64,000 nt of DNA, taken from positions 124,001 to 188,000 of the forward strand of contig NZ_RHHM01000007.1 of NCBI RefSeq assembly GCF_003846135.1, written 5' to 3'. A model generated the notes under the pieces. The model saw only the letters and a list, made by a program, of their open reading frames with translations, made no database searches and was not told the origin of the DNA. The DNA comes from Erwinia psidii. GTDB lineage: Bacteria; Pseudomonadota; Gammaproteobacteria; Enterobacterales; Enterobacteriaceae. Position 1 is the first letter of the stretch; the number at the start of each line of letters is the position of its first letter. The translations under genes were made by a program, and so were the position numbers. Below are positions 38,384 through 50,385 of this stretch, in pieces.

Positions 38384-39916
38384 TTACTGCAAATCTGCAT
38401 CATCAAAGTTAAATGAGGTGTCCGGCATGATATAGAAGCCCGTCAGGTTTTTCGTTTTGGCTGAAACCAGCTTTTCAACCACCAGCGGCACCCAGGGCTT
38501 GTCCTGCCAGATACGATCCTGAGCATCTTTATACAACGCCGCTTTCTGGCTGTTATCAGTGGTTTTTAGCGCATCGGCTAAATCGCTGTCGACCTTCGGA
38601 TTGCTGTAAAACGCCGTATTAAAGATGGTTGGCGGCCAGGACTGGGTGGCAAACAGCGGGGTCAGCGCCCAGTTAGCTTCACCGGTAGAGGCAGACCAGC
38701 CGGTATAGAACAGCCGAACGCCGCTCTCTTTTTGTCCCTTACTTTCCACTTCTGCCGTACGCTGTCCGGCATCCATAGCGGTCACCGTGGCTTTAATGCC
38801 CACCTGCGCCAGCTGTTGCTGGGTAAACTGCAACACTTTCTGCGCCGTGCTGTGATTATGTGAGGACCACAGCGTGGTGGTGAAACCGTTCGGGTAGCCC
38901 GCTTCCTTCAGCAGCTCACGCGCCTTCGCCGGATTGTATTGCGCGACCGGATAGCGTTGTGAATAGGTAATAGCCGGAGGCACCACGCCGTTCGCTGGCG
39001 TGGCGAAACCGGCAAACGCCACCTTTGCCAGCGCCTGTCGGTTGATGGCGTAGTTAAGCGCCTCGCGGACCTTCACGTTATCAAACGGTTTCTGCGTAAC
39101 GTTAATGCTGAGATAACGCTGCATAATTGACGGCGAAACAACCAGATCCAGCTTGCTGTTTTTCTCCAGCAGCCCGGCCTGCTCGTAGGGAACAGGGAAA
39201 GCCAGATTGGCTTCACCCGTTTGCAGCATCGCCGCACGAGTGTTGTTATCCACCACCGGACGCCATGTCAGCGTGTCCAGCTTCGGATAGCCTTTCTTCC
39301 AGTAACCATCAAATTTTTTCACCCGGACAAAATCGGTCTGGTTCCAGGTGTCCAGCACATACGGCCCGGTGCCTACGGGATGAAAACCGATCTCCTTACC
39401 GTATTTCTTCAGTGCAGTGGGGGAAATCATCGCCGCCGCCGGGCTGGCAAGGGTGTTAACAAAGGCGGAGAACGGCTGTTTGAGGGTGATTTTCACCGTG
39501 GACGGATCAACCACCTCAGTGGTGGCGATGGATTTGAACAGGTTGTAACGTTTGAGGTGATTATCAGGATTGCTGGCACGATCGAGATTAACCTTAACCG
39601 CCTCGGCATTGAAGTCTGTGCCATCCTGGAATTTCACACCACTTTTCAGCCTGATGGTCCAGATAAGACCATCTTTGCTGACATCATAGCTTTCTGCCAG
39701 CACATTAATCAGTTTCATATCCTTATCAAAGCCAAACAGCCCCTGATAGAAGGATTTCGCAACGGCCTGAGAAAGCGTATCGTTTGCGTCGTAAGGATCG
39801 AGCGTCGTGAAGTTAGAACCAACGGCTATCACCACATCTTTTGCTGCAAAGGCAGGTAGTGCAGCAACACTGCCCAGCAAACCAGCAGTAAACAGTGTAC
39901 GTTTAGAAATTCTCAT
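38384..39916 (-). CDS. gsiB: glutathione-binding periplasmic protein GsiB
   Basis: SBP family 5 (DppA-like) receptor, 510 aa (K-12 512), with signal peptide [24 protein letters not shown]. Glutathione-type features shared with K-12 include [14 protein letters not shown]-type hinge residues, [37 protein letters not shown] and [17 protein letters not shown]. It follows gsiA by 43 bp. Upstream in-frame codons are discounted because the signal peptide begins at 39916. Confidence 0.96.
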   Translation of the reverse strand: MRISKRTLFTAGLLGSVAALPAFAAKDVVIAVGSNFTTLDPYDANDTLSQAVAKSFYQGLFGFDKDMKLINVLAESYDVSKDGLIWTIRLKSGVKFQDGTDFNAEAVKVNLDRASNPDNHLKRYNLFKSIATTEVVDPSTVKITLKQPFSAFVNTLASPAAAMISPTALKKYGKEIGFHPVGTGPYVLDTWNQTDFVRVKKFDGYWKKGYPKLDTLTWRPVVDNNTRAAMLQTGEANLAFPVPYEQAGLLEKNSKLDLVVSPSIMQRYLSINVTQKPFDNVKVREALNYAINRQALAKVAFAGFATPANGVVPPAITYSQRYPVAQYNPAKARELLKEAGYPNGFTTTLWSSHNHSTAQKVLQFTQQQLAQVGIKATVTAMDAGQRTAEVESKGQKESGVRLFYTGWSASTGEANWALTPLFATQSWPPTIFNTAFYSNPKVDSDLADALKTTDNSQKAALYKDAQDRIWQDKPWVPLVVEKLVSAKTKNLTGFYIMPDTSFNFDDADLQ

Positions 39917-39959
39917 GTTGCGTTTTTCTCCTGTCGTTCCTTGTTGTTTTACAGCCAAT

Positions 39960-41822
39960 TCAGACGCCGCCCACCGCGTGGCGTGCAACGTAATGCCCGG
40001 GACCAATCTCAACCAACGGAGCCACATCTGGCTCATCATCCAGAGCGCGAACGGGGCTGGGGATGTCGTCCGCCAGCAACGCTCTCTCACGCCGCCGATG
40101 AGCAGGATCGGCTACTGGCACGGCAGAAAGCAGTTTACGCGTGTAGGCATGTTGTGGGTGCTCAAACACGGACTGACGTGGGCCGATCTCGACAATCTGA
40201 CCAAGATACATCACCGCCACACGATGACTAATCCGCTCAACCACCGCCATATCGTGTGAAATAAACAGAAAAGCAATGCCAAACTCACGCTGTAAATCCA
40301 GCATCAGATTGACGATCTGTGCCCGTACAGAGACATCCAGCGCCGAGACAGACTCATCGGCAATGACCACTTTTGGATTGAGGGCCAGCGCTCTGGCAAT
40401 GCAGATACGCTGACGCTGCCCCCCTGAAAACTCATGAGGGTAACGCTGTGCATGTTCCGGCAGCAGACCGACCTTTTCCAGCAGCCAGGCGACACGGTTT
40501 TCCGCCTCCTTACCACGGGCGATGCCATGCACCAGCAGTGGCTCCATGATGGAAAAGCCTACCGTCAGTCGTGGGTCAAGGGATGCATAAGGATCCTGAA
40601 AGATAAACTGGATATCCCGCCGCAAATGAGAAAGTGCAGAATTTTTGAGTTGATCAATGCGCTGGCCGTTGAAGGTAATGCTACCCGACTGGCTTTCCAC
40701 CAGACGGAGCAAGGCGCGTCCGGTGGTGGATTTACCACAGCCGGACTCACCCACCAACGCCAGCGTTTCACCCGGCCACAGGTCGAAGCTGACCTTTTCC
40801 ACCGCGTGAACCCGGCGGGTGATGCGGTTAAAAATACCGCTACGCAGATCGAAACGGGCTACCAGATCGCGAACCTGTAAAACCGGGCCGCCATCGGTAA
40901 CTACGGTATCCTGAGGGGATAGTGTCGGTGGGTTACGGTCAGAATGAAGCACCGGGAAATGCGCCGGTAATGACGTACCGGCCATCTCCCCCAGCCGGGG
41001 AACCGCCGCCAACAGCGCTTTGGTATATTCCTGCTGTGGGTGGTTAAAAAGGCGCTCCACCGGGCCAGTCTCCACCATATCCCCGCGATACATTACCTGC
41101 ACACGATCGGCCATCTCCGCGACCACGCCCATATCGTGGGTAATAAAAATCACCCCCATCTGCATCTCTTTTTGCAATACGCGGATCAATTGCAGGATCT
41201 GAGCCTGAATGGTGACGTCAAGCGCCGTGGTGGGTTCATCAGCAATCAGCAGCGCCGGACGGCAGGAGAGCGCCATGGCGATCATCACACGTTGACGCAT
41301 ACCGCCTGACAGCTGGTGCGGATAACGCGTCAACACATCTTTCGCCACCGGAATACGGACCAGATCCAACATATGCAGCGCTTCATTTATCGCTTCACGG
41401 TGATTTTTACCCTGATGTAACCGAATGGATTCTGCAATCTGCTCACCGATGGTAAATACCGGATTAAGCGAGGTCATCGGTTCCTGAAAAATCATCGCCA
41501 TATCGGCACCACGGATCTTACGCAACTGCGATGGTCTGCCCTGTGCCAGATCGATAACCTGGTTATTACGCTGCCGTAGCAGCATTTCACCGCTGTCGAT
41601 GCAGCCACCGCCCTGCTCCACCAGTCGCATTAGCGCCAACGACGTGACCGATTTACCTGAACCGGACTCACCGACAATAGCCAGCGTCTCACCGCGATTG
41701 ACCTCCAGCGACAGATTTTTCACCGCCTGCACCACCTGGTTTTGCTGGCTGAAGCTGACGCTAAGATTTTTAACGGCCAGTACCTGCCCGGCAGGCAAAT
41801 CTGTCTCACGAATCGCCGTCAT
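39960..41822 (-). CDS. gsiA: glutathione ABC transporter ATP-binding protein GsiA
   Basis: A single polypeptide with two complete ABC domains, 620 aa (K-12 623). Domain 1 has Walker A GESGSGKS (51-58), signature [15 protein letters not shown] and Walker [13 protein letters not shown]. Domain 2 has Walker A GESGCGKS (about 355), signature [15 protein letters not shown] and Walker [12 protein letters not shown]. It energises glutathione import through GsiBCD. Its start overlaps the iaaA stop by 4 bp. Confidence 0.98.
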   Translation of the reverse strand: MTAIRETDLPAGQVLAVKNLSVSFSQQNQVVQAVKNLSLEVNRGETLAIVGESGSGKSVTSLALMRLVEQGGGCIDSGEMLLRQRNNQVIDLAQGRPSQLRKIRGADMAMIFQEPMTSLNPVFTIGEQIAESIRLHQGKNHREAINEALHMLDLVRIPVAKDVLTRYPHQLSGGMRQRVMIAMALSCRPALLIADEPTTALDVTIQAQILQLIRVLQKEMQMGVIFITHDMGVVAEMADRVQVMYRGDMVETGPVERLFNHPQQEYTKALLAAVPRLGEMAGTSLPAHFPVLHSDRNPPTLSPQDTVVTDGGPVLQVRDLVARFDLRSGIFNRITRRVHAVEKVSFDLWPGETLALVGESGCGKSTTGRALLRLVESQSGSITFNGQRIDQLKNSALSHLRRDIQFIFQDPYASLDPRLTVGFSIMEPLLVHGIARGKEAENRVAWLLEKVGLLPEHAQRYPHEFSGGQRQRICIARALALNPKVVIADESVSALDVSVRAQIVNLMLDLQREFGIAFLFISHDMAVVERISHRVAVMYLGQIVEIGPRQSVFEHPQHAYTRKLLSAVPVADPAHRRRERALLADDIPSPVRALDDEPDVAPLVEIGPGHYVARHAVGGV

Positions 41823-42793
41823 CCCGCCCCCTGGTTTTCGCGATAGACGCAGACATTGGGTGTCTCCCCTACATAGCCATAGCCACGGTACATACCTTCA
41901 CTGTTAAAAGGCAGCGCCACATTACCATCACGATCAACCGCAATGACTCCGCCACTGCCGCTCAACGCGACAATTTTATCCATCACCACCCGTTCACTGG
42001 CCTGCTGAAGCGACAGACCAGCGTATTCCATCAGTGCGGCAATATCATAGGCGGCCAGCGTGCGCATAAAAACTTCGCCGGTGCCGGTACAGGAAACCGC
42101 CACGTTAGCATTATTGGCATAGCAACCTGCACCAATCAGCGGAGAATCGCCCACCCTGCCTACCTGTTTATTGGTCATACCGCCCGTGGAGGTGGCCGCC
42201 GCCAGATTGCCATGCAAATCCAATGCTACGGCGCCCACCGTGCCAAATTTACGATCGGCGTCGAGCGGCGCGCCGTCACCGTGGCTGGCGCCATCGTGAT
42301 CCAGCATCAGACGGTTATCCGATAACGCCCGCTGTAACTGCTCACGGCGGAAAGGCGTTGAAAAAAAATCTTCTTCGACCTGCTCCAGTCCCTGCGCGAA
42401 GGCGAAAGCTTCAGCACCTTCGCCGATAAACATGACGTGCTGGCTTTTCTCCAGCACGGCGCGGGCGGCCAGCACCGGATTACGGATACGTCTGACGCCC
42501 GCCACGGCACCGGCCTGCAACGTGCGCCCATCCATGACGCTGGCATCCAGCTCATGGGTGCCATTATGGGTAAAAACCGCGCCTTTTCCGGCGTTAAATA
42601 AAGGACACTCTTCCAGCAGGCGCACCGCTTCAGTGACCGCGTCCAACGCGGTAGCGCCTGCCGACAGCATGGCCTGCCCGCTGGCAACGATAGCTGAAAG
42701 CGCCTGAATATAAAGCTGTTCCTGTTCCGCGCTCATGCTGGCGCGGGCAATCGCGCCCGCACCGCCGTGGATGGCGATGACTGCCTTGACCAT
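41819..42793 (-). CDS. iaaA: isoaspartyl peptidase / L-asparaginase IaaA (precursor)
   Basis: N-terminal-nucleophile hydrolase that autocleaves before a threonine, here T185 in [11 protein letters not shown], giving alpha and beta subunits. It cleaves isoaspartyl dipeptides and asparagine. The 324 aa include the substrate loop [14 protein letters not shown] and the CTGTGE motif. It is first in the iaaA-gsiABCD operon, as in K-12, linking peptide breakdown with glutathione uptake. Confidence 0.97.
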   Translation of the reverse strand: MVKAVIAIHGGAGAIARASMSAEQEQLYIQALSAIVASGQAMLSAGATALDAVTEAVRLLEECPLFNAGKGAVFTHNGTHELDASVMDGRTLQAGAVAGVRRIRNPVLAARAVLEKSQHVMFIGEGAEAFAFAQGLEQVEEDFFSTPFRREQLQRALSDNRLMLDHDGASHGDGAPLDADRKFGTVGAVALDLHGNLAAATSTGGMTNKQVGRVGDSPLIGAGCYANNANVAVSCTGTGEVFMRTLAAYDIAALMEYAGLSLQQASERVVMDKIVALSGSGGVIAVDRDGNVALPFNSEGMYRGYGYVGETPNVCVYRENQGAG

Positions 42794-43134
42794 AATCCGC
42801 TTACCCTGCGCAATAAATCAGCATGAAAAACACCAGGTTAGAATGAATTAGCCCGAATTGAATTGGTTTTCGACTATAGGCAGGCGGTAAAGTGATGTAA
42901 AGCAGAATGTTCATTGCCTGTTAATAACAAAATTTTCTATCTAATACGTTTACTGTCGTATGGCGAAAAATCGCGCTATCACACTGCGGCCACTCCAATA
43001 AATAACAGAGACGCTTTCTCTCTGACCAACTGCATTTGACCCGCATAACGGACAGGCAGGTTTTGATGATCCCGTGGGCAAATCGCGCCATAATAATGCC
43101 ATCTGACTCTATCCCCGCCCCGCCGGAGACGTTA
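42794..43134. other. iaaA-moeA divergent promoter region
   Basis: 341 bp. Part stays open in the moeA frame upstream of the chosen start, but without homology. No specific operator was recognised. Confidence 0.6.
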
Positions 43135-44370
43135 ATGGACGCTTTTACTGCTGGACTTACCTCACTTGATGATGCGCTGTCGGCCATGTTGTCACCCATC
43201 AGGCCGGTTACTGAAACCGAAACCCTTCCGCTTACCGCCGCCGCCGGGCGTATTACCGCGCGGTCGGTCATTTCACCGATTGATGTCCCGACGTTCGATA
43301 ATGCCGCGATGGACGGCTATGCCGTGCGACTCAGCGATCTACAGCACGGCCAGCCGCTGCCCGTCGCCGGTAAAGCGTTTGCCGGTGCGCCATACGTGGG
43401 CGACTGGCCTCCAGGTAGCTGTATCCGCATCATGACCGGCGCGCCCATCCCAAAAGGCACGGACGCGGTGGTGATGCAGGAGGAAACACGCCAGTACGGT
43501 GACGGGATTGAAATTAATGCCGAGGTGATCACAGGCCAGAATATCCGTCTGGTGGGGGATGATATTGTGCGGGGAGCCAGCGTACTGGCGGCCGGCATTC
43601 GTCTCGGTGCAGCCGAACTGCCACTGCTGGCTTCACTGGGCATTGCGGAGGTTGAAGTCATGCGTAAAGTACGCGTGGCGATCTTCTCCACCGGGGATGA
43701 ACTGCAACCTGTGGGTACGCCGCTGGCCGCCGGTCAGATTTATGATACCAACCGTTTCGCTATACAACTGATGCTGAATAAACTGGGCTGCGAGGTTATC
43801 GATCTCGGCATTGTTGGTGATAATCATCAGGCGCTTGGCGCGGCCTTTATCCGCGCCGACAGCGAGGCCGACGTGGTCATCAGCAGCGGTGGCGTTTCAG
43901 TCGGTGAGGCGGATTACACCAAAGCCATGCTGGAAGCACTGGGCGAAATCACTTTCTGGAAACTGGCGATCAAGCCTGGCAAGCCGTTTGCCTTTGGCCG
44001 TCTGCACCACAGCTGGTTCTGTGGCCTGCCCGGTAATCCCGTTTCTGCAGTGCTGACCTTTTACCAGCTGGTGCAACCCCTGCTGGCCAAGCTGGCCGGA
44101 CAACAGGCCACCGTACTGCCGCCGCGCCAGCGCGTGCGGACCGCGGATGCGCTGAAGAAAACGCCGGGGCGGCTGGATTTCCAGCGCGGTTTGCTGGTGT
44201 CGGATCCATCAGGCGAACGGCAGGTACGCAGCACAGGCCCACAGGGTTCGCATATATTCAGCTCCTTCAGCCAGGCTAACTGTTTTATTATTCTGGGGCG
44301 CGAACGTGGCGATGTGGCCGCTGGCGAGTGGGTGGATGTCGAGCCGTTTAACACCCTGCTGGCAGAATAA
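43135..44370 (+). CDS. moeA: molybdopterin molybdenumtransferase MoeA
   Basis: Inserts molybdate into adenylylated molybdopterin to complete molybdenum cofactor. It has 411 aa, the K-12 length. Conserved blocks are [80 protein letters not shown] and GLPGNPVSA. The ATG with GGAG six bases upstream is chosen although the frame opens 33 codons earlier. moeB follows after one base. Confidence 0.98.
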   Translation: MDAFTAGLTSLDDALSAMLSPIRPVTETETLPLTAAAGRITARSVISPIDVPTFDNAAMDGYAVRLSDLQHGQPLPVAGKAFAGAPYVGDWPPGSCIRIMTGAPIPKGTDAVVMQEETRQYGDGIEINAEVITGQNIRLVGDDIVRGASVLAAGIRLGAAELPLLASLGIAEVEVMRKVRVAIFSTGDELQPVGTPLAAGQIYDTNRFAIQLMLNKLGCEVIDLGIVGDNHQALGAAFIRADSEADVVISSGGVSVGEADYTKAMLEALGEITFWKLAIKPGKPFAFGRLHHSWFCGLPGNPVSAVLTFYQLVQPLLAKLAGQQATVLPPRQRVRTADALKKTPGRLDFQRGLLVSDPSGERQVRSTGPQGSHIFSSFSQANCFIILGRERGDVAAGEWVDVEPFNTLLAE

Positions 44371-44371
44371 G

Positions 44372-45124
44372 ATGCAGTCTGAACTCAGCCATGACGAGGC
44401 GTTACGCTATAACCGACAGATTATGCTGCGCGGCTTCGACTTTGATGGACAGGAGAAGCTGAAAGCCGCGAAAGCCCTGATTGTTGGGCTGGGTGGGTTG
44501 GGCTGTGCCGCCAGCCCATACCTGGCTTCGGCCGGTGTCGGACAACTGACGCTGCTGGATTTCGATACCGTGTCCCTCTCCAACCTGCAACGGCAGATCC
44601 TGCATCACGAAACCGCAATGGGTCAGACGAAAGTGGCTTCAGCCCGTCGGCAGTTGCAGGCGATCAACCCGCACCTTTCCGTGGTGACAGTGAATGCTCA
44701 GCTCAACGATGCGGCACTGTCCGCACTGATCGGCAAACAGGATGTGGTACTAGACTGTAGCGATAATATCGCCACCCGCGAGCAGCTGAACCGTCTGTGT
44801 TTCAGCCGCAAAATACCGCTGGTTTCCGGTGCGGCCATCCGTATGGAAGGGCAAATCATGGTGTTTCGCTGGCAGGAAACTGCCCCCTGCTATCGCTGTA
44901 TCAGCCGCCTGACTGGCGAAGGTTCAACAAGCTGTGCTGAGGCGGGCGTAATGGCCCCACTGGTGGGCGTTGTCGGTGCGCTACAGGCGATGGAAGCCAT
45001 CCGTCTGCTGACAGACTATGGCGAGGATGTGACAGGAAAACTGTTGATCTACGATGCGATGGTCTTGCAGTTTCGGGAGATCAAGGTGGTTAAAAACCCG
45101 GCCTGCGAAATCTGCGGGCGCTGA
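44372..45124 (+). CDS. moeB: molybdopterin-synthase adenylyltransferase MoeB
   Basis: E1-like enzyme that adenylates the C-terminus of MoaD. It has 250 aa. The ATP-binding GLGGLG is at 39-44, with DFDTVSLSNLQRQ, the DCSDNIATR catalytic region and two zinc-binding CxxC pairs (CYRC and C-terminal CEIC). It is translationally coupled to moeA. Confidence 0.98.
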   Translation: MQSELSHDEALRYNRQIMLRGFDFDGQEKLKAAKALIVGLGGLGCAASPYLASAGVGQLTLLDFDTVSLSNLQRQILHHETAMGQTKVASARRQLQAINPHLSVVTVNAQLNDAALSALIGKQDVVLDCSDNIATREQLNRLCFSRKIPLVSGAAIRMEGQIMVFRWQETAPCYRCISRLTGEGSTSCAEAGVMAPLVGVVGALQAMEAIRLLTDYGEDVTGKLLIYDAMVLQFREIKVVKNPACEICGR

Positions 45125-45471
45125 GGTTTATGTGGGCTTTCACAGACAGCGTTTCCACAGAAGGTAGGGTTGATTGTGCCCCACCTGCGGGAGAAAACCA
45201 CCTTAAGACCTGACTGTTACGTAAGAATTAAATCCAACATAATAAGGCAAACCCTAAACTTATTCACAACCATACCGACAGGACATGATGATCAGCTTCA
45301 CAGGAGACAACCTTGTTTAAGCGCTTATACGGGATGAAGTAAGCGCCAAAAAATAAGGTATTGCCTGACCTGTACTCTTTGACATCAGGACATTGCCAAC
45401 ACCAGCATGTGGTTTTCATTTGGAAAAAAAAGGGGATCGGACGACCCCCTGCTGTGCGCTACTGATCAGAT
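45125..45471. other. spacer between convergent moeB and ybiT
   Basis: 347 bp with no gene seen; it contains the ybiT terminator at its right end. Confidence 0.65.
45424..45450 (-). terminator. Rho-independent terminator of ybiT
   Basis: Reading the minus strand, GGGGGTCG and CGATCCCC pair (one G-T) and are followed by eight T. It lies about 22 bp past the ybiT stop. Confidence 0.88.
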
Positions 45472-47064
45472 TCAGACAATACCCTGACTACGCAGATAGT
45501 CCTCATAATTGCCGGTGAAATCATGCAGTTTTGCCGGCGTCATTTCAATCACACGGGTGGCCAGTGAGCTGACGAACTCACGGTCATGGGAAACGAAGAT
45601 CAGGGTGCCTTCGTACATCTCCAGCGCCATATTCAGCGCCTCAATGGATTCCATATCCAGGTGGTTGGTCGGTTCATCCATAATTAATACGTTTGGCTTT
45701 TGCATCATTAGCTTGCCAAACAGCATCCGGCCTTTTTCCCCCCCGGACAGTACCCTGGCCGGCTTTTTGATATCATCCTGGCTGAACAGTAAGCGCCCCA
45801 GAATACTGCGTACCGCCTGCTCATCATCTCCTTCCTGCTTCCACTGACTCATCCAGTCAAAGACGGTCAAATCGTTAGCAAAATCATGGGCGTGATCCTG
45901 GGCATAGTAGCCAATGCGGGCATTTTCCGACCATTTCACCGACCCTGCGTCAGGTTGCAGATCGCCCACCAGAGTTTTCAGTAAGGTGGTTTTACCGATA
46001 CCGTTTGGTCCAAGGATCGCCAGCTTTTCTCCCACTTCCAACAGCAGATTGACGTTTTTAAACAGCGGCCCGTGATCAAAGCCTTTCGTCAGCGCTTCCA
46101 GCTCCAGCGCATTACGGAACAGTTTTTTATCCTGTTCGAAGCGAATAAACGGATTCTGGCGGCTGGAGGCTTTCACCTCTTCCAGCTTGATTTTATCGAT
46201 CTGTTTCGCACGTGAAGTGGCCTGACGTGACTTGGAAGCGTTGGCGCTGAAACGGCTGACAAAGGATTGCAGTTCGTTGATTTGTGCTTTTTTCTTCGCG
46301 TTATCTGCCAGCAGACGCTCACGGGCCTGGGTGGCCGCCGTCATATATTCATCGTAATTGCCCGGATAAACGCGCAGTTCGCCATAATCGAGATCGGCCA
46401 TATGGGTGCATACCATATTCAGAAAGTGGCGATCGTGCGAAATAATAATCATGGTGCTGTCGCGTTCATTCAGCACCTGCTCCAGCCAGCGGATCGTGTC
46501 GATATCAAGGTTGTTGGTTGGTTCATCAAGCAGAAGCACTTCCGGGTTGGAAAACAGCGCCTGTGCCAGCAGCACACGCAGCTTCCAGCCCGGTGCCACT
46601 TCGCTCATCGGACCATAATGCTGCTCCAGCGGGATGCCCACGCCAAGCAGCAATTCACCCGCGCGGGCTTCGGCGGTGTAACCATCCATCTCACCATACT
46701 GCACTTCCAGATCGGCCACTTTATAACCGTCTTCTTCGCTCATTTCTGGCAGCGCATAAATGCGGTCACGCTCTTCCTTCACCTGCCACAGCTCCGCGTG
46801 ACCCATAACCACCGTGTCCAGCACGCTGTATTGTTCAAAAGCAAACTGGTCCTGACGCAGTTTACCAATCCGCTCATTAGGATCGAGAGAGACGTTCCCG
46901 GCGCTTGGCACCAGATCGCCGCCGAGAATTTTCATAAAGGTGGATTTGCCGCTGCCGTTGGCACCGATCAGGCCATAGCGGTTACCGCCGCCAAATTTGA
47001 CAGAGATGTTTTCGAACAGCGGCTTACTGCCAAACTGCATGGTGACGTTGCTGGAAACTAGCAC
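45472..47064 (-). CDS. ybiT: ABC-F family ATPase YbiT
   Basis: Soluble ABC-F protein, a ribosome-associated translation factor family without membrane domains. It has 530 aa, same as K-12. Two ABC domains are present: Walker [10 protein letters not shown] (about 35-43) and GPNGIGKTT, Walker [12 protein letters not shown] and [11 protein letters not shown]. They are joined by the charged interdomain (P-site tRNA interaction) linker around [20 protein letters not shown]. It starts at GTG ([12 protein letters not shown]). Confidence 0.97.
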   Translation of the reverse strand: MLVSSNVTMQFGSKPLFENISVKFGGGNRYGLIGANGSGKSTFMKILGGDLVPSAGNVSLDPNERIGKLRQDQFAFEQYSVLDTVVMGHAELWQVKEERDRIYALPEMSEEDGYKVADLEVQYGEMDGYTAEARAGELLLGVGIPLEQHYGPMSEVAPGWKLRVLLAQALFSNPEVLLLDEPTNNLDIDTIRWLEQVLNERDSTMIIISHDRHFLNMVCTHMADLDYGELRVYPGNYDEYMTAATQARERLLADNAKKKAQINELQSFVSRFSANASKSRQATSRAKQIDKIKLEEVKASSRQNPFIRFEQDKKLFRNALELEALTKGFDHGPLFKNVNLLLEVGEKLAILGPNGIGKTTLLKTLVGDLQPDAGSVKWSENARIGYYAQDHAHDFANDLTVFDWMSQWKQEGDDEQAVRSILGRLLFSQDDIKKPARVLSGGEKGRMLFGKLMMQKPNVLIMDEPTNHLDMESIEALNMALEMYEGTLIFVSHDREFVSSLATRVIEMTPAKLHDFTGNYEDYLRSQGIV

Positions 47065-47258
47065 AGGATTGCCTTTCGTTTTCGATGGGAGAATGTGAAT
47101 CAGCGCGCATTATGCCAAAAAAAACAGGCGGCGAATATACCGACAAGGTAACAGTAACCAGGTCAGGAAGGCGATATCGTGCAGTCAGAAGACGCCGCCG
47201 CATAAGGGGTATACGGCGGCTCCGGGCTGTTGACATTAAAACCGTGGCCGATCTCCGG

Positions 47259-48815
47259 TCAGCCTGACGGCGTATCACCACTGTCCGCCGGACCAAACAC
47301 GGAATACTCTGGCAGTTTGACATCCTGATAAAGCTCCCAGCCTCCGCCGAGCGCTTTATACAGCGCCACCAGATCCAGGCTGCTTTGCAGTCTGGCGGAA
47401 ATCGCCTGCTGTTGCGCCTGGCTTAACTGACGCTGTGCATCCAGCGCCTCAATAAACGATGACAGCCCCTTGGCATAGCTATCGTTCGCCAGGTTAAAGG
47501 CATTCTGGAATGCCTCCACCGACTGGTCGAGTCCTGCCACCTGTTGTTGATCGGTGCGATAGCTGACCAGTGCATTTTCCACATCCTGCAACGCGGTCAG
47601 CACCGTCTGACGATAGTTCAGCGCGGCACTGGCCTGCTCTGCTCGCGCCATCTTCACGCCGGAGACCAGGCGTCCTCCCTGGAAGATGGGCAGTGAAACT
47701 GACGGGCCAAAACTGTAGAAATGGCTGCTCCAGTTATCCAGATAGCTGATATCGGTGTTGCGCATACCAAACTGGCCGGTCAGTGACAGGTCAGGAAAAA
47801 GTTGGGCCACCGAAACACCGATATTTGCCGTCGCTGCATGCAGCTTCGCCTCCGCCTGGCGCACGTCCGGGCGCCGCCTGGCCAGGGTTGAAGGTAATCC
47901 CACCGGCACGACTTTTGGTAACGCTGGCAACGGTCGAACCGCCGACAGCTCACCGTCGAGTGCCCCAGGCGGCTTGCCGGTAAGCACCGCCAGGCCATTC
48001 ATCGCCTGATGGATCTGCGCCTCATACTGTGGCAGTTGTGCGTGCAGAGAACTGAGCTGGGCACGAGCCTTTTCCACATCCATCGCCGGTGCGAGGCCAT
48101 ATTTCTGCTGGCTGCGGGTCAGTTCCAGCGTCTGATCCGCTACGTCAATCTGGCTTTGCAAAGTCTGCGCAACCGCCTGAGCACCGCGAAGTTGCAGCCA
48201 GGTTCGTGCCACTTCGGCCTCCAGCGACACCAGCGCATCGTTGCGGCTCTCCAGTGACTCCTGTTGCTGTGCATCTGCCGCTTCCACCTGGCGACGAACC
48301 TTGCCCCACAGATCCAATTCCCAGGAGGCATCAAAGCTGCCCTGATACATCCCGACCGGTTTCGTCAGCTCATCCAGCGTGGAGCTCAGCTGCGAGTTAT
48401 TCTGATCGACCTGTTGATAAACATTTTTCGACTCCAGTATTCCCTTCAACCCCTCCTGCTGACGCTGTGCAGAGAGTTTGCCATTGACCGATGGCAACCA
48501 GGCTCCGCGCGCCTGGTTCAGCTGCTGGCGGGATCCGGCAATACGCAGCACCGCCTGCTGCAGGTTCAGATTCCCTGCAATCGCACGCGCGATCAGGCTG
48601 TCCAGCTGCGGATCGTTAAACGACGTCCACCAGGCAGGGCTGGTTGCCGTCGCCTGAGGTTTTGAACCCCGATCCGACGACAGCGCATGAAAAGAGGCGG
48701 GCGTGGCGGGCTTCGGCGCATGATAATCAGGCCCAACCGAACAGGCCGACAGCGTCAGGGTGGCGACCAGCAGCGCGCTGAGTCGAGAACGCGTCAAACA
48801 GGGAAAAACGTTCAT
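47259..48815 (-). CDS. NodT-family outer-membrane efflux lipoprotein
   Basis: TolC-like outer-membrane factor, 518 aa, with lipoprotein signal and lipobox LSAC (Cys25). It has two OEP repeats: VGPDYHAPKPATP at the mature N-terminus, then FDASWELDLWGKVRRQVEAADAQ, and the second-half counterpart YSFGPSVSLPIFQGGRLVSGVK. It starts one base past the DHA2 transporter stop, so it supplies the outer-membrane channel of the EmrAB-type pump upstream. AGGAG precedes the chosen ATG. Confidence 0.92.
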   Translation of the reverse strand: MNVFPCLTRSRLSALLVATLTLSACSVGPDYHAPKPATPASFHALSSDRGSKPQATATSPAWWTSFNDPQLDSLIARAIAGNLNLQQAVLRIAGSRQQLNQARGAWLPSVNGKLSAQRQQEGLKGILESKNVYQQVDQNNSQLSSTLDELTKPVGMYQGSFDASWELDLWGKVRRQVEAADAQQQESLESRNDALVSLEAEVARTWLQLRGAQAVAQTLQSQIDVADQTLELTRSQQKYGLAPAMDVEKARAQLSSLHAQLPQYEAQIHQAMNGLAVLTGKPPGALDGELSAVRPLPALPKVVPVGLPSTLARRRPDVRQAEAKLHAATANIGVSVAQLFPDLSLTGQFGMRNTDISYLDNWSSHFYSFGPSVSLPIFQGGRLVSGVKMARAEQASAALNYRQTVLTALQDVENALVSYRTDQQQVAGLDQSVEAFQNAFNLANDSYAKGLSSFIEALDAQRQLSQAQQQAISARLQSSLDLVALYKALGGGWELYQDVKLPEYSVFGPADSGDTPSG

Positions 48816-48816
48816 G

Positions 48817-50385
48817 TCAGTGTGCTCCTGCACTGCCTTCGCTTTTAATTGGCGCGAGCAGTAAACAAAAAGGAATAAGAATAAAGGCAATAACGCTGAG
48901 CCCTATAAAAACGTCGATATAAGCCAGGATACGTGCCTGAGCGATCATTTGTTTATACAGCTGACCGGTCGCCAGCGTCACCGGATCGCCCACCGCGGAG
49001 GTGAAGTCACGGATCCCCTGTGCCCACCGTTCCACCGTCAGGTTAAACGGCTCATTCAGCGGCGTCATGTTATGGATCATATGCGCACTGCGTGCCTGGG
49101 CACGTTCGGTAATCATCGCGGTGGAGAGTGATATGCCGATTGAACCAGCCACGTTACGACACATGGTGAACAGCGCCGACGCATCCGCATTCAGCCGCTG
49201 TGGAATGGTGACAAACGCGATGGTGGTCAGCGGCACAAACAGGAAGCCCAGCCCGATGGTTTGTGCACTGCGCATCAATACCAGCGTGGTAAAGTCGGCA
49301 TTGGGCGTTAACGTTGCCGAATAAAGGAGAGACAAAAACAGGCAGGTAAAGCCAAAGGCGATAATCCAACGCGTCTGTACCACCGGCATCAGCTTCAGCA
49401 CCAGCGGGATGGTCAGGACTATCAGTACCGCACCGGGCGAGAGCACCAGCCCCGCCCAAGTCGCGGTATAGCCAAGATCCTGTTGCGCCAGCTGCGGGAT
49501 CACCACTGAGCTGCCATAAAGTATCATCGCCATGCCGGACATCAGCAAACAGGCTACCCAGAAATTACGATCCCTGAGCACGTACAAATCCACCACGGGC
49601 TTTTTGGCATACAGCAACCAGTAGACCGCCCCAACAAGGCCAATGATCGTCAGAATGGCAAAGGTAATAATGAAATGGGAGCTGAACCAGTCATCGTCCT
49701 CACCGCGATCCAGCATCACCTGCAGGCAACCCAGCCCCAGCGTAATCAGACTGATACCAATGTAATCAATCTTCAGTGTGCCTTTCGCCCATTTACGCTC
49801 CCAGGGTGGATCTTCCAGCAGCTGATAGATGGCCAGTACACTGATGATCCCGACGGGGATATTAATAAAGAAAATCCAGCGCCAGCTGTAATTATCAGTG
49901 ATCCAGCCGCCCAGCGTGGGACCGAGAACCGGCGCCACAATAATCGCAATGGAAGAAAGACCAAATGCTTTGCCGCGGTCTTCAGGTTTGAAATAATCCA
50001 ACAGCACCGACTGCTGCACCGGTTGCAGGCCACCACCAAAAAATCCCTGTAATACCCGGAACAAAATAATCTGCCAAAGCTCAGTGGCGATCCCGCACAG
50101 GAAAGAGCAGACGGTAAACATAACAATACAGATCAGGAAAAACTGTTTGCGACCAAACAGTCGGCTGAAGAATGCCGAAATGGGCAGCACGATCCCGTTA
50201 GCCACCAGATAAGATGTCAGCACCCAGGTAGATTCATCGTAGCTGGAAGAGAGTGAACCAGCGACATGGGGTAAGGCCACGTTAACAATGGTGGTGTCGA
50301 GAACCTCCATAAACACCGCCAACGTGACCGTCATGGCCACCAGCCACGGATTGCTGGCCGGTCGCCAGCTTTCGCTGTGGCTCAT
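48817..50385 (-). CDS. EmrB/QacA-type DHA2 drug exporter (MFS)
   Basis: Inner-membrane MFS transporter of 522 aa and about 14 helices. It has the DHA2 landmarks LDTTIVNVALPHVAGSLS (motif D1), SRLFGRKQFF (motif A), RVLQGFFGGGLQP and the motif C region GPTLGGWITDNYSWRWIF. It resembles EmrB and works with the HlyD-type adaptor upstream, overlapping it by 4 bp (ATGA). The exported compound is unknown; hydrophobic toxins or plant phenolics are plausible for this family. Confidence 0.92.
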   Translation of the reverse strand: MSHSESWRPASNPWLVAMTVTLAVFMEVLDTTIVNVALPHVAGSLSSSYDESTWVLTSYLVANGIVLPISAFFSRLFGRKQFFLICIVMFTVCSFLCGIATELWQIILFRVLQGFFGGGLQPVQQSVLLDYFKPEDRGKAFGLSSIAIIVAPVLGPTLGGWITDNYSWRWIFFINIPVGIISVLAIYQLLEDPPWERKWAKGTLKIDYIGISLITLGLGCLQVMLDRGEDDDWFSSHFIITFAILTIIGLVGAVYWLLYAKKPVVDLYVLRDRNFWVACLLMSGMAMILYGSSVVIPQLAQQDLGYTATWAGLVLSPGAVLIVLTIPLVLKLMPVVQTRWIIAFGFTCLFLSLLYSATLTPNADFTTLVLMRSAQTIGLGFLFVPLTTIAFVTIPQRLNADASALFTMCRNVAGSIGISLSTAMITERAQARSAHMIHNMTPLNEPFNLTVERWAQGIRDFTSAVGDPVTLATGQLYKQMIAQARILAYIDVFIGLSVIAFILIPFCLLLAPIKSEGSAGAH